A stretch of DNA of 64,000 nucleotides from Alteromonas sp. BMJM2 (GCF_027257845.1 NZ_JAPVOT010000001.1:372001-436000), one strand, 5' to 3'. Counted from the first letter of the stretch, positions 1 through 9,837 are shown. Made by a program: numbers and translations. Notes: generated from the letters alone by a model not told the origin.

Positions 1-46
1 GCTGCAGGCTGACGTCCAAGATAGTAAAGGCAAAAATAATAAAGGC

Positions 47-76
47 AAAAAAAAGCCCGAGAATATCTCGGGCTTT
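47..76 (-). terminator. Rho-independent terminator of the TonB receptor gene
   Basis: An 11-bp perfect stem (arms 52-62 and 66-76, loop of 3) is followed, on the minus strand, by a run of eight T (A run at 47-54). It lies about 40 bases downstream of the stop codon of the minus-strand receptor gene. Confidence 0.9.
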
Positions 77-117
77 GACTACATGTTTATGTTTTAAACT
101 TATGTTCTAAACGTGTT

Positions 118-3102
118 TTAGAACTTACCTCTTAAACCAGCAAAGAAGTTTGTGCTTGTATCATACACTGTAGGGTAAGTATTACCGTTACCTAGCGCTG
201 GACCAGCACCTGAGTAAACAGGAGGCTGTTCGCCAAGTAAGTTAAGTGCACCAAGCGTTAACTCGAAGTTATCTGACATGTAATACGTTGCCGAGATATC
301 TAAGTAGTTAATAGAGTTGAAACCGGTTTCTAGATTATCGTTTTCATCATCGTTATCAGTTGCACCAAAGTGTCTCCACGTTGCTGTAATATCGATATCT
401 AACTCGGTGTTCCACGTTGCCATAAATCTATGACGGTACTCTGGGTTTGGCGCACCACACGCGTTACCAAAGAAGCCCGCACACTCAACGGCATCACCAC
501 CAGGGAACGGCACTGTATCTAACGCGTCAAGCAATGTTGCTGCGTAGTCTAGTTTGATGTTGCCAAGCTCAGTATCAAAGTTATAGCCAACTTGTAAATC
601 CACACCCGATGTTTCAAGGGTTGCAATATTCAAGTTGGTTTGCTGGAAACCAACACCAAATGTACCTGCTGCAAGTGAACCTGCAGCTGAACGTGTGATC
701 AGACTACAGAATGTTGGATCACCTGAATCTAGACAGTTATCAAAGATAGTCTGTGCTGGGATACCGGCAGAGATAGCGTCATCAACTTTAATATCGAAGT
801 AATCGATACTGATTGAAAGGCCTTCGATGCTTTCAGGAGTAATTACAGCACCAAATGTTACAGTGTCAGCAGTTTCTGGCGATAGGTTAGGGTTACCACC
901 TGTTAGAGACTGTGTTTGACCTGAGATTACGTCAAGGATGCCGCCATACTGAGCCGCAGTTACACCTGTGCGCGCACAGGTTTCTAGCGACGCAATTGGG
1001 TTGCTACCCGCACACGGATCGTATAACTGCTCACCACTTGCATCAGTACCTTTAGGACTTAGGTTTGGAAGACCTGTGTTTTGACCTGTAAACAAATCAA
1101 TTACGTTAGGCGCACGTACCGCTCGTTGGAACTGTGCACGTAGTTTAACGTCTTCAACCGGTGTCCACGCTAACTGATAGCCATATGCATTGGTGTCAAA
1201 GCTATTACTTGTACCGTTGCCGTTAGCGTCGTAATCAGAGAAGCGATATTGCGCGCTTAGCACTAATTGTTCAGCAAAAGGTGCGTCTGAAAGTAAAGGT
1301 ACTTGAGTTTCTAAGAAGAACTCACGAACTTCAATAGAACCTTCAACGGCAAGAGTTGCACCGCCTACACCTGTAAAACCACCGCCTTGAACTTGGCTGA
1401 TTTCATCAGGTGAAGAGGCTAGCGTATCTTTACGATACTCAATACCCATCAAAAGGCCAATGCCATCGTCAGCGGTTGGTAACTGAATACCGTAATCGCC
1501 TAGGTTAGCTTGAATATCTGCGCCAAATACTTTCTGTGATGTTTCACCGTTAACAATACCAATACCTTGAATAAAATCGAGTTGGTCTTGTGTAACTTGG
1601 CTCTCACCGCCTGGGCGTTGGAAAATGTTGTAAGGTACACAACCGCCAGACTGGTCAGTACACACTACGTTACCGTCGGCATCTGTAGTAGCAAGTAATG
1701 CTTGCTGTAGGTTAGCTACAACAAAATCGTTTGTAGATGCACTTTGGTCACGAGTTTCTGAAACTTGACCAAATAAATTCCACGCCCATGTATCGTCGAT
1801 GAAGCCTTTTAAACCACCTACAAAACGCCATGTGCTATTTTCAAGGCGAGAATCACGAGGGCCACCTTCCACGTTACGGTGAGAAGCGGTTACGCCGCTA
1901 ACAATGGCATTGCTGGCGATATCATCAGCAGAACAGCCAAAGATTTCAGTAAACGCAATTCCGTCATTACCCTGAATTAGTGGGTTACCACAGTTTATGT
2001 CATAAGCACCAATACCAAATGATGCACTCGGTGCAATCTGGGCATTACTGGTGTTATTGATAAACGAGAAATCAGCGTAAGCTTCAAGGTTCTCAGTTAA
2101 ATCGTAATCGCCTTTCGCGTAGAAGTGATAACGCTCTGAAGGACGTTGGAAGAAGTTTTGCGCGCCAAAGTTGAAGGTTTGTGCAGGACCGCCAGCATAA
2201 GGAATAATGTTGCCGTTTTCTTCTTGGAATGCAAAACCACCTGGGCCGCCAAATAAACGGAAGTTAGCAGAACCCACACAGCCTAAACCTTCAAAGCTAG
2301 ACGCGCCGCTGCTTTGACCAAGGGTACACGCAGAGAATACGCGGTCTGCTTGAACAATTTCATTTCTGTCTTCATAAGAAGCATAAATGGTTACGTTACC
2401 TTTGCCATCGCCTGTTGAGGCGCCGAACATGGTATAAATAAGTGTTTCGTCGCCGTCCATAGTTGAACCAGGGATAGGCTGGTTTGCCGCGTTTAATACG
2501 CCTTCGTAAAGGCCATTGTCGTTGTCTGTATAATTGGAGCTAAACTGACCACCAAACTCTACGCCTTCAAAATCGTCGCGAAGAATAAAGTTAGCAACAC
2601 CACCAACAGCGTCTGAGCCGTATACCGCCGATGCACCACCGGTTAGGATGTCTACACGCTCAAGCATTTGGGTAGGTACTAAATCGACGTTGGCCGCCGC
2701 TGTGCCAGATGAACCGTATGGCAGACGTTTACCGTCGATAAGCACCAAGGTTCTGTTGGCACCAAGACCACGTAGGTTAAGCGTTGCCGTACCTGTTGCG
2801 CCGTTTGATACTTCAGAGGCCTGACCTGCGAACACCTGAGGAAGTACGTTTACGAAGTCTTCTACACGTAAGTTACCACGAGCAGCAGCTTCAGCACCTG
2901 ATACACTCAGTACTGGTGTAGCAGCTGCAATATTTGGGTTGGAAAGTAGACGAGAACCTGTAACTTCAATTTTTTCGACTTTTTCGTCTTCACTGTCTGC
3001 ATCTTCTTGTGCATACACATTGCCGGATAAAGCTATGGAAGCCGCAGCTCCGAAAGCGCAAGCTAGTCTGACTGACTTAGCCAGCTTGTGGTTTGTAAAC
3101 AT
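118..3102 (-). CDS. TonB-dependent outer-membrane receptor
   Basis: A 994-residue outer-membrane transporter that would take up a scarce substrate using TonB energy. Visible parts are a signal peptide ending near VYAQ (about residue 31), a TonB-box-like stretch (KVEKIEVTGSR), a plug domain with the family motifs LNLRGLGANRTLVLIDGKR and VYGSDAVGGVANFIL, and a long beta-barrel ending in the aromatic residue F. The length fits the large Proteobacterial receptors of Alteromonadales. It is monocistronic with its own terminator. The leader has a short hairpin (3150-3174) and a good ribosome site (AGGGAG) just before the ATG. The substrate cannot be read from the sequence; no degradative genes lie beside it. 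Confidence 0.93.
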   Translation of the reverse strand: MFTNHKLAKSVRLACAFGAAASIALSGNVYAQEDADSEDEKVEKIEVTGSRLLSNPNIAAATPVLSVSGAEAAARGNLRVEDFVNVLPQVFAGQASEVSNGATGTATLNLRGLGANRTLVLIDGKRLPYGSSGTAAANVDLVPTQMLERVDILTGGASAVYGSDAVGGVANFILRDDFEGVEFGGQFSSNYTDNDNGLYEGVLNAANQPIPGSTMDGDETLIYTMFGASTGDGKGNVTIYASYEDRNEIVQADRVFSACTLGQSSGASSFEGLGCVGSANFRLFGGPGGFAFQEENGNIIPYAGGPAQTFNFGAQNFFQRPSERYHFYAKGDYDLTENLEAYADFSFINNTSNAQIAPSASFGIGAYDINCGNPLIQGNDGIAFTEIFGCSADDIASNAIVSGVTASHRNVEGGPRDSRLENSTWRFVGGLKGFIDDTWAWNLFGQVSETRDQSASTNDFVVANLQQALLATTDADGNVVCTDQSGGCVPYNIFQRPGGESQVTQDQLDFIQGIGIVNGETSQKVFGADIQANLGDYGIQLPTADDGIGLLMGIEYRKDTLASSPDEISQVQGGGFTGVGGATLAVEGSIEVREFFLETQVPLLSDAPFAEQLVLSAQYRFSDYDANGNGTSNSFDTNAYGYQLAWTPVEDVKLRAQFQRAVRAPNVIDLFTGQNTGLPNLSPKGTDASGEQLYDPCAGSNPIASLETCARTGVTAAQYGGILDVISGQTQSLTGGNPNLSPETADTVTFGAVITPESIEGLSISIDYFDIKVDDAISAGIPAQTIFDNCLDSGDPTFCSLITRSAAGSLAAGTFGVGFQQTNLNIATLETSGVDLQVGYNFDTELGNIKLDYAATLLDALDTVPFPGGDAVECAGFFGNACGAPNPEYRHRFMATWNTELDIDITATWRHFGATDNDDENDNLETGFNSINYLDISATYYMSDNFELTLGALNLLGEQPPVYSGAGPALGNGNTYPTVYDTSTNFFAGLRGKF

Positions 3103-3487
3103 TGTAGTCTCCCTAGACTGTGTATTGTCTTAGAACTTTTGATTTTTTTATGTGTGCGTTTTTTTTGCGCACATCTAATGTATACACAAAGCTGTCATAT
3201 AATCAACTGAGCTATGTAATATTTACAAAATATATGTTTAAAATTGAACTCTTTATGATTCAGGTTAATAAAGGCTTTTACTGCTAAGCGTGTAAATATT
3301 TCTTGAAATAAGGCTCTACTGTTACCGACGGTAAGATGCTAAAATCACCAGCAATTAATACACCACCCGAATTTTGTTTTTCCAATGCATTCGCAAAATG
3401 GAAATTCAATGCATTGTGGTTCAAATGTCGGAGTCGAGTTGACTAATCAGCACGACATCCAAAAGCACAGAAAAAAGATTATTATCA
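3103..3487. other. Divergent intergenic region, receptor gene / prfC
   Basis: This 385-base stretch holds the promoters of both flanking genes. The only clear structure is an imperfect hairpin at 3150-3174 (arms ATGTGTGCG and GCGCACAT around eight T), which falls in the 5' leader of the receptor mRNA. No convincing small gene is present. Confidence 0.6.
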
Positions 3488-5077
3488 ATGTCAGATCTAA
3501 AGCTTCTTGAAGAAATAGGAAAGCGACGCACGTTTGCGATCATCTCCCACCCTGATGCGGGTAAAACCACCATTACTGAAAAAGTGTTGTTGTTCGGTCG
3601 TGCTCTTCAAACCGCTGGTACGGTTAAAGGGAAAAAGTCGGGCCAGCATGCAAAATCAGATTGGATGGAAATGGAAAAAGAACGTGGTATTTCCGTGACG
3701 ACCTCGGTTATGCAATTTCCTTACAACGACCATTTAGTGAACCTTCTCGATACCCCAGGGCACGAAGATTTCTCTGAAGATACCTATCGTACACTTACCG
3801 CTGTTGACTCCTGCTTAATGGTTATTGATGCCGCAAAAGGGGTAGAAGATAGAACCCGCAAGTTGATGGAAGTTACTCGTCTGCGCGACACGCCCATTAT
3901 TACCTTTATGAACAAGCTCGACCGTGACATTCGCGACCCGTTAGAACTTCTCGATGAAGTTGAAACCGAGCTAGATATTCTGTGCGCTCCTATTACATGG
4001 CCTATTGGCAGCGGAAAGCGATTTAAAGGTACTTATCATCTGTATCGCGACGAAACCGTGTTGTACCAAAGTGGTCAAGGTCACACCATTCAAGAAGTAC
4101 GCACTATCAAAGGGCTGAATAACCCTGAGCTTGATGAGGCAGTAAGCAGCGAGTTAGCAGATATACTGCGCGATGAACTCGAATTAGTACGCGGTGCGTC
4201 AAATGACTTCGACAAAGAGCTGTTTTTAGAGGGGCAATTAACCCCAGTATTCTTTGGAACCGCATTAGGTAACTTTGGCGTTGACCACATGCTCGATGGC
4301 TTAGTTGAGTGGGCTCCAGAGCCTTTAGGTCGTGATACTGAAGCAGGCAAAGTTGACAGCAAAGACGCCAAGTTCAGCGGGTTTGTATTTAAAATACAAG
4401 CCAACATGGACCCGAAACACCGCGACCGAATTGCATTTTGCCGAATTGTGTCGGGTAAATACGAAAAAGGCATGAAAATGCGCAATAGCCGTTTAGGTAA
4501 AGACGTTCGTATTTCTGATGCGCTTACGTTTTTAGCTGGCGACCGCTCGTTACTTGAAGAGGCCTATGCTGGCGATATTATCGGCTTGCATAACCACGGT
4601 ACTATTCGCATAGGTGATACTTTTACCTCCGGTGATAACTATCGATTCAGCGGTATCCCTAATTTCGCGCCAGAACTATTTAAACGCATTCGTCTAAAAG
4701 ATCCCCTTAAACAAAAACAATTGTTAAAAGGCCTTATACAGCTTTCAGAAGAAGGTGCGGTTCAGGTGTTTCGTCCGCTCGCGAATAACGATCTTATTGT
4801 TGGCGCCGTTGGTGTGCTTCAGTTTGATGTGGTGGTTGCGCGTCTTAAAGCTGAGTACAACGTAGAAGCCTTGTATGAGCATATCAATGTAAGCACAGCG
4901 CGCTGGGTTTATTCTGATAACGAGAAAAAGCTAGACGAGTTTCGTCGAAAGGGTGAGCAAAATCTTGCGTTAGATGGCGGAGATAACCTCACTTACATTG
5001 CACCGACTATGGTGAACCTTCAGTTAGCGCAAGAGCGCTACCCAGACATTCAGTTTACGAACACGCGCGAAAATTAA
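3488..5077 (+). CDS. prfC: Peptide chain release factor 3
   Basis: RF3 is the translational GTPase that removes RF1 or RF2 from the ribosome after peptide release. The 529-residue length matches E. coli RF3. The GTPase motifs are in order: P-loop SHPDAGKTT (about residues 20-28), the switch region with the [12 protein letters not shown] stretch, DTPGHEDF (about 88) and NKLDRD (about 142). The C-terminal domain includes the family stretch [20 protein letters not shown]. argS follows after nine bases on the same strand, so the two are probably co-transcribed. Identification is secure. Confidence 0.98.
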   Translation: MSDLKLLEEIGKRRTFAIISHPDAGKTTITEKVLLFGRALQTAGTVKGKKSGQHAKSDWMEMEKERGISVTTSVMQFPYNDHLVNLLDTPGHEDFSEDTYRTLTAVDSCLMVIDAAKGVEDRTRKLMEVTRLRDTPIITFMNKLDRDIRDPLELLDEVETELDILCAPITWPIGSGKRFKGTYHLYRDETVLYQSGQGHTIQEVRTIKGLNNPELDEAVSSELADILRDELELVRGASNDFDKELFLEGQLTPVFFGTALGNFGVDHMLDGLVEWAPEPLGRDTEAGKVDSKDAKFSGFVFKIQANMDPKHRDRIAFCRIVSGKYEKGMKMRNSRLGKDVRISDALTFLAGDRSLLEEAYAGDIIGLHNHGTIRIGDTFTSGDNYRFSGIPNFAPELFKRIRLKDPLKQKQLLKGLIQLSEEGAVQVFRPLANNDLIVGAVGVLQFDVVVARLKAEYNVEALYEHINVSTARWVYSDNEKKLDEFRRKGEQNLALDGGDNLTYIAPTMVNLQLAQERYPDIQFTNTREN

Positions 5078-5086
5078 GAACACATT

Positions 5087-6817
5087 ATGAATATACATGC
5101 TCTATTAGTTAACCGATTCAGCGAAGCACTTCAAAAAATGGGCGTTGAAAACGCGCCTATTCCCGTTTCTCGCAGTGCTCGTCCAGAGTTTGGTGAGTAT
5201 CAGTTTAACGGCGCTATGGCGCTGGCTAAGCAATTGCGCCAAAAGCCTCGCGACATTGCAGAGAAAATCGTCGAAATAGTAGAACTTGACGACGTATCTT
5301 CAAAACTAGAAGTAGCCGGCCCAGGCTTCATCAACATTCATTTGAGTGACGAATGGCTTGCTAGCCAGTGCGAAATTTCACTCGCTGACCCTCGCTTGGA
5401 CATCGCTAAGTCGGATGAACAAAATATTGTTGTTGACTATTCTTCACCAAACTTAGCTAAAGAAATGCACGTGGGGCATTTGCGAACCACTATTATCGGT
5501 GACGCGGTAGTGAAAGTGCTTGAGTTTTTAGGGCATAAGGTCATTCGCCAAAACCACATGGGCGACTGGGGTACGCAGTTTGGGATGCTGTTGGCACACC
5601 TGTCTGACAAGCTTCAAGAAGAAGTGGCCGAAACCGCGCTGTCTGACCTAGAAGACTTCTATCGCGAAGCCAAAGTTCGTTTTGATGACGAAGAGGGGTT
5701 TGCCGATCGTGCTAGAGAGTACGTAGTGAAACTTCAAGGCGGAGACAAGCAGTGTTTAGCACTTTGGGAGAAGTTTATCGATGTATCGATTACTCACTCA
5801 GAAGAAGTGTACAAAAAGCTTAATGTCAGTCTAACTCGCAGCGATATTATGGGTGAGTCGGCGTACAACAGCGATCTGGCTAATGTCATTGCCGACCTTA
5901 AAGCAAAAGGGATTGCTGTTGAAGACCAAGGTGCTCAGGTGGTGTTTATTCCTGAACTTGCCGACAAAGAGGGTAATCCTGCTGTTTATATCGTTCAAAA
6001 GTCTGGCGGTGGATACCTTTATGCCACTACCGACCTTGCAGCAATGCGCTATCGCAGCGGTAAACTAAATGCCGACCGCACATTGATACTTACCGATGCC
6101 CGTCAGGCGTTGCACTTTAAGCAAACTGAAATTGTAGGCCGCAAAGCGGGCTTTATGCTTGAAACACAAACCTATGAGCACTGTCCGTTTGGCATGATGT
6201 TAGGCAGCGATGGCAAGCCTTTTAAAACGCGTACGGGTGGAACGGTTAAGTTGGTAGAGTTGTTAGACGAAGCTATTGAGCGTGCTGGTAAACTGATTGC
6301 TGAGCGTGACAACGATTTAAGCGAAGACGAACTGAATGAAGTTGCCTACAAGGTAGGTATTGGTGCGGTGAAGTATGCCGACCTATCTAAGAACCGTACC
6401 ACTGACTATATGTTTAACTGGGACTCGATGTTGAGTTTTGAAGGCAACACAGCGCCTTATCTACAGTATGCTTATACTCGTGTGAAAAGTTTATTTAGAA
6501 AGGCTGGGGTAGACATGGCGTCTATGTCAGTTGATATCACACTCGTAGAAAAACAAGAGCATGCGCTAGCGGTACTTCTTTTACAATTTGAAGAAGTTAT
6601 CAGTATGGTGTCTCGTGAGGCAACGCCGCATATTCTTTGTACTTATTTGTACGATGTTGCATCGGCCTTTATGACGTTCTACGAAGCGTGCCCAATGCTT
6701 AAAGACGGCATTGAGCCAACAACCCGCGACAGCCGGTTGGCATTGTCAGCTTTAGTTGCCAATACGCTGGAAAAAGGTTTAACTCTTCTCGGTATCGAAA
6801 CACTAGAAAAAATGTAA
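5087..6817 (+). CDS. argS: Arginyl-tRNA synthetase
   Basis: A class I aminoacyl-tRNA synthetase that charges tRNA-Arg. The 576-residue protein has the N-terminal Arg-tRNA-synthetase additive domain, the HIGH-type signature HVGHLR at residues 128-133, and the degenerate KMSK region typical of this enzyme (DGKPFKTRTGG). The C-terminal DALR anticodon-binding domain has the usual TAPYLQYAYTR stretch just before it. The gene follows prfC closely and ends at a hairpin terminator. Confidence 0.98.
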   Translation: MNIHALLVNRFSEALQKMGVENAPIPVSRSARPEFGEYQFNGAMALAKQLRQKPRDIAEKIVEIVELDDVSSKLEVAGPGFINIHLSDEWLASQCEISLADPRLDIAKSDEQNIVVDYSSPNLAKEMHVGHLRTTIIGDAVVKVLEFLGHKVIRQNHMGDWGTQFGMLLAHLSDKLQEEVAETALSDLEDFYREAKVRFDDEEGFADRAREYVVKLQGGDKQCLALWEKFIDVSITHSEEVYKKLNVSLTRSDIMGESAYNSDLANVIADLKAKGIAVEDQGAQVVFIPELADKEGNPAVYIVQKSGGGYLYATTDLAAMRYRSGKLNADRTLILTDARQALHFKQTEIVGRKAGFMLETQTYEHCPFGMMLGSDGKPFKTRTGGTVKLVELLDEAIERAGKLIAERDNDLSEDELNEVAYKVGIGAVKYADLSKNRTTDYMFNWDSMLSFEGNTAPYLQYAYTRVKSLFRKAGVDMASMSVDITLVEKQEHALAVLLLQFEEVISMVSREATPHILCTYLYDVASAFMTFYEACPMLKDGIEPTTRDSRLALSALVANTLEKGLTLLGIETLEKM

Positions 6818-6861
6818 TCTACGTCATACATTGCACAGTATAAAGTAGCTATATGAGAAAG

Positions 6862-6887
6862 AGGCTGGCAGTAATGTCAGCCTTTTT
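6862..6887 (+). terminator. Rho-independent terminator after argS
   Basis: A 9-bp stem (AGGCTGGCA with TGTCAGCCT, one G-U pair) with a GTAA loop is followed by TTTTT. It sits 45 bases after the argS stop. Confidence 0.85.
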
Positions 6888-7067
6888 CATTTCTGCAAGC
6901 CAAGTCACCAAGGCTTTGTCTTTATGGACTGAAGCTTACATCGAAGGGCGTGTACCGATCAGCTTATCTACATACAAGCTGATACTAAAAACAGCGTGAC
7001 CATTACAAAAAAAACGACAAAACCTTAAAGACAAAACAATAACGACAAAACAACAATAGGAAAACCA

Positions 7068-7640
7068 ATGACAAAAATACTCGCATTCGCTGGTAGTACT
7101 CGAGACGGTTCGTTTAATAATGCTATCGTAAAAGTCGCCGCTGAAGGGGCAAAAGAAGCAGGGGCCGATGTAACCGTTATCAACCTAGCTGATTATCAAA
7201 TGCCAATATTCAATGAAGACGAAGAGGCTGAGTTTGGTATTCCAGAAAAAGCATTGGCGTTTAAAGCGCTATTAATGGAGCACGATGGTTTTCTCATTGC
7301 GTCGCCTGAATATAACTCCAGCTATCCTGCTTTGCTGAAAAACGCTATCGACTGGGCTTCTAGAATGAGTGAAGGTGAAAAGCCGCTTCAAGCATTTAAA
7401 GGAAAAGTTGCCGGTATTATGGCTGCATCTGCTGGTGGGTTAGGTGGCTTAAGAGTGCTGGTAGTGCTTAGAATGCTGTTAGAAAACATCGGCGTTATTG
7501 TTAGCCCAAATCAAAAGGCCATCGCGAAAGTAAACACCTTACTTGACGATTCTGGCAACGTAAGCGATGAAAAGACAATAAAGCAGCTTAAAAACTTAGG
7601 CAAAGAGACCGCTGAGCTTGCGCGTAAGCTTGCTGATTAA
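7068..7640 (+). CDS. NAD(P)H-dependent FMN reductase family flavoprotein
   Basis: A 190-residue cytoplasmic flavodoxin-fold quinone/FMN reductase of the ChrR/SsuE type (NADPH-dependent FMN reductase family). The phosphate-binding loop GSTRDGSFN lies at residues 9-17, and the family signature SPEYNSSYPALLKNAIDW at about residues 80-97. A ribosome site (AGGA) precedes the ATG by six bases. Upstream is an 8-bp inverted repeat, ATCAGCTT/AAGCTGAT at 6958-6983, which could be an operator. The gene is monocistronic with its own terminator. The physiological substrate (quinone, chromate, azo compound or flavin) is not deducible. Confidence 0.9.
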   Translation: MTKILAFAGSTRDGSFNNAIVKVAAEGAKEAGADVTVINLADYQMPIFNEDEEAEFGIPEKALAFKALLMEHDGFLIASPEYNSSYPALLKNAIDWASRMSEGEKPLQAFKGKVAGIMAASAGGLGGLRVLVVLRMLLENIGVIVSPNQKAIAKVNTLLDDSGNVSDEKTIKQLKNLGKETAELARKLAD

Positions 7641-7942
7641 TAGTTTACCTTATCAATATTACTAAACCAAATTCCAGTTTTTGACTTATGTTAAGCCACT
7701 GACGCAGCTAAAAAGCTGCGCTTTTTGTTCATCTGCTCTTATCTCAACTCTTTTCCGCTAAACCACCCTCGGCGCTTATCTTCACGCCCTTCGCACAATT
7801 AAATCTGTTTATTGGTTCTGTTATTCCATTGATATTATAGGCTTGGGTACAGTAGAAAGCTGGGAAAACTTGGGCATACTGAAGCTTAAGCTTAATTATT
7901 GAGCTTTTTTTGAAAATGGAAAAAATTAAAAAGGAATAAATA
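7641..7942. other. Intergenic region before the microcin-like gene
   Basis: The 302 bases hold the FMN reductase terminator (7703-7726) and then an AT-rich stretch that must carry the promoter of the small double-glycine gene. A TATTAT box near 7834 is a possible -10 element, but I cannot find a well-spaced -35. Confidence 0.5.
7703..7726 (+). terminator. Rho-independent terminator after the FMN reductase gene
   Basis: A 7-bp perfect stem (CGCAGCT at 7703-7709, AGCTGCG at 7714-7720) with an AAAA loop is followed by CTTTTT. Confidence 0.88.
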
Positions 7943-8164
7943 ATGAAAGAATTGATTAGTTCAGAGATCGACGCTGTGTGTGGCGGAAATAGCGCAAGAC
8001 GACTGGAAATTCAAAGAATGCGAGAAAGCCGTACTGGTGGGAGAAGCGACAACTCCCAGTTTAATTGCATAACTGCAAGTGTTGTAGGAGCCAGCCTGGG
8101 AATTTTTGGAGTTGCTGGTGCAATGGCTGGTGCTGGTTTTGGTGCTTATGTGTGTTCCCAGTAA
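7943..8164 (+). CDS. Double-glycine-leader microcin/bacteriocin-like precursor peptide
   Basis: A 73-residue peptide whose first 15 residues form a textbook double-glycine leader: L at -12, E at -8, I at -7, V at -4 and GG at -2/-1 (LISSEIDAVCGG). Peptidase-containing ABC exporters cut such leaders after GG. The predicted 58-residue mature peptide has a basic, polar N-terminal part (six Arg) and a Gly/Ala-rich hydrophobic half, GIFGVAGAMAGAGFGAY, with GxxxG-type spacing. Two cysteines (precursor 42 and 71) flank that half and could form a disulfide. This is the build of class II microcins and bacteriocins. AAGGA lies seven bases before the ATG. No exporter gene is in the window, so the system is orphan here. 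Activity is inferred, not shown. Confidence 0.75.
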   Translation: MKELISSEIDAVCGGNSARRLEIQRMRESRTGGRSDNSQFNCITASVVGASLGIFGVAGAMAGAGFGAYVCSQ

Positions 8165-8178
8165 AACCAAAAATTTGC

Positions 8179-8198
8179 GGGATGCAGCGATGTATCCC
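8179..8198 (+). promoter_or_regulatory. Intercistronic hairpin with GNRA loop
   Basis: GGGATGCA pairs with TGTATCCC (one G-U pair) around a GCGA tetraloop, and is followed by AGCTTTTC. It lies between the microcin-like gene and the next small ORF. It could act as a leaky terminator or 3' stabiliser that keeps the downstream gene at a lower level. Confidence 0.6.
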
Positions 8199-8231
8199 AG
8201 CTTTTCTAAAATTTGAGTTTAAAGGAACACT

Positions 8232-8399
8232 ATGAAAAAGTTTTTGTTTAATAGCACCTTTGTTGTTCTCTCTTCATGCTGGGGCTGGTTCGATCAAAAC
8301 CCTTGGCTTCTTTTTGCGCTATTAGTACTCATTAAAATTGAAATGGCTTTTAATACATCTGTTAGTGTTCGATTGAAAAATCAAAAGAGCAGTGTCTAG
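8232..8399 (+). CDS. Small membrane protein, possible microcin immunity protein
   Basis: A 55-residue ORF with a proper ribosome site (AAAGGAACAC before the ATG), 67 bases after the microcin-like gene. The N-terminal MKKF... stretch and a second strongly hydrophobic segment, PWLLFALLVLIKIEMAF (about residues 24-40), suggest one or two membrane-spanning helices, followed by a basic C-terminus. Small membrane proteins directly downstream of a double-glycine peptide are usually self-immunity factors, and that is the inference here. I recognise no family, so it could also be an unrelated small protein. Confidence 0.6.
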   Translation: MKKFLFNSTFVVLSSCWGWFDQNPWLLFALLVLIKIEMAFNTSVSVRLKNQKSSV

Positions 8400-8450
8400 T
8401 TTATTTATTGCAAGACTTTACGCAGTGCTTTAGCGAAGTCAATTAGTAAG

Positions 8451-8477
8451 GCCAATTAGTGAGACCCGCTAATTGGC
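8451..8477. repeat. Inverted repeat downstream of the small membrane protein gene
   Basis: GCCAATTAG and CTAATTGGC form a perfect 9-bp stem with a 9-base loop. No T run follows on either strand, so it is at best a weak terminator; it separates two converging genes. The rest of 8400-8595 is empty. Confidence 0.6.
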
Positions 8478-8595
8478 TGCCAATGTCGATGTTGTTGCAA
8501 ACACTCATGAGATGTTTGGATTTATTCAATCACCAAATGAGTGACCACTTTGTCTATCATTTATATTTCATTACAGTAGCGTCAGGGCAATGCCT

Positions 8596-9837
8596 CTACT
8601 TTATCCCTCTCGACGTTTCCAGATAGCTTGCGAAACTGCCAAGCCAGTGGCTTCCCATATAGTGCATATCTTCAAGGACTGCGTTTAGTCCTGCATCGCG
8701 ATGTGCTTCCATCACCTTTTGCAAAGCGCTCGCTCGCGGATCATTGGTGTCTAACGCATTTATCATACCCTCAATCATCCACGCTCTGCTGATATTTAAA
8801 CCGTCTAAATGTGCTAATTTTCCATCAGATTTATCGGTTACCGTAGCGGGCTGCAACCAATTTCTGCTTGTGCTAGTGAGTGTAGGGAAGAAGTCAGTAA
8901 GCCATTCGCCATATTCTTTTTTAGATAAAACTCGGCGCATTAAATCCGCTTCTGCCAAGCAGGGTGAAAGAAAGTCTTGCCCTGATGGCTCATAGCTTAT
9001 TGGGCAGGTGGTGTCATCTTCGTAGTAATCTTTTATTCTAGATGTAAGCAGGGCTTCAAAAGACTCATTGTTTGCAATACGACTCCAATCTAGCATTAAG
9101 CCAAAGGCAAAGGCAGTTTGACTGTGTTCACCTGTGCGTATGGGGTAGGCGAGCTTGGGTAACCAGCTCTCTATTCGCTTGACAATAATAGCTTCTAGCG
9201 GCTTTAATCGCGACAGCCAAACGGCAGCTTCAGGCAACGACGATTGGCGCAGCTCAGCAGTTAGCTGTAAGAACCATGCAAGGCCGTAGGGGCGTTCGAA
9301 TGCGCTGTTATTTGGCCGTTGTATTGTTGCTATTTCACCGTCGATATTTTGCTGGCTAAAACTTTTATTCAAACTGGCAATAATCGTGTCTTTGGAGATG
9401 TTATCGCCTACGGTATTGAGCATGCGAACCAATAACCAATGGCCGTGTACGGAAGAGTGCCAATCGAGACAGCCATAAAATGCAGGGTAAAGGGCTTTTG
9501 GTGTCTTTGCATCGGCATTGCTACTCATCGTGTGTTTAATAATATTGGGGTATTCTTGGTGAATACATTGAAGGGCGAGGTCTGAAAATACCTTTTCATA
9601 GCCACTATCTTGTTTGATATCACTATTACTTGAGTCGTATGCTTCACCAGTACTACTTTTTGCGTTGTCGCTGACGTGTGCAGCAGCCGTTGTATCGCTA
9701 GTTTTCAAACCAGTCGCAAGGCCCTTAGCGTTCTCACTAGCGCTAGTGTTCAAAGAAGCACTCGCGCTGACTGTAGCACTGGCGAAAAATGAAATAGCAG
9801 TTAGAGAGCAGAGTATGGCGTTTTTGACCTTTCGCAT
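8596..9837 (-). CDS. DUF2891 family secreted protein
   Basis: A 413-residue protein with a signal peptide (about residues 1-27, hydrophobic stretch AILCSLTAISFFASATVSA). About 60 low-complexity Ser/Ala/Thr-rich residues follow it. The body (from about residue 85) carries the DUF2891 pattern: LALQCIHQEYPN, YPAFYGCLDWHSSVHGHW, RPYGLAWFLQL and a C-terminal HYMGSHWLGSFASYL. The family has an all-helical toroid look and conserved His/Trp but no assigned reaction. The low-complexity linker is unusual and echoes similar inserts in neighbouring genes. It probably acts in the periplasm. Confidence 0.85.
   Translation of the reverse strand: MRKVKNAILCSLTAISFFASATVSASASLNTSASENAKGLATGLKTSDTTAAAHVSDNAKSSTGEAYDSSNSDIKQDSGYEKVFSDLALQCIHQEYPNIIKHTMSSNADAKTPKALYPAFYGCLDWHSSVHGHWLLVRMLNTVGDNISKDTIIASLNKSFSQQNIDGEIATIQRPNNSAFERPYGLAWFLQLTAELRQSSLPEAAVWLSRLKPLEAIIVKRIESWLPKLAYPIRTGEHSQTAFAFGLMLDWSRIANNESFEALLTSRIKDYYEDDTTCPISYEPSGQDFLSPCLAEADLMRRVLSKKEYGEWLTDFFPTLTSTSRNWLQPATVTDKSDGKLAHLDGLNISRAWMIEGMINALDTNDPRASALQKVMEAHRDAGLNAVLEDMHYMGSHWLGSFASYLETSRGIK

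Noticed and set aside
4090..4485. 131-codon open frame antisense to prfC
   Set aside because: It lies wholly within the RF3 coding region, has no ribosome site and Ser/Pro-rich shadow composition.
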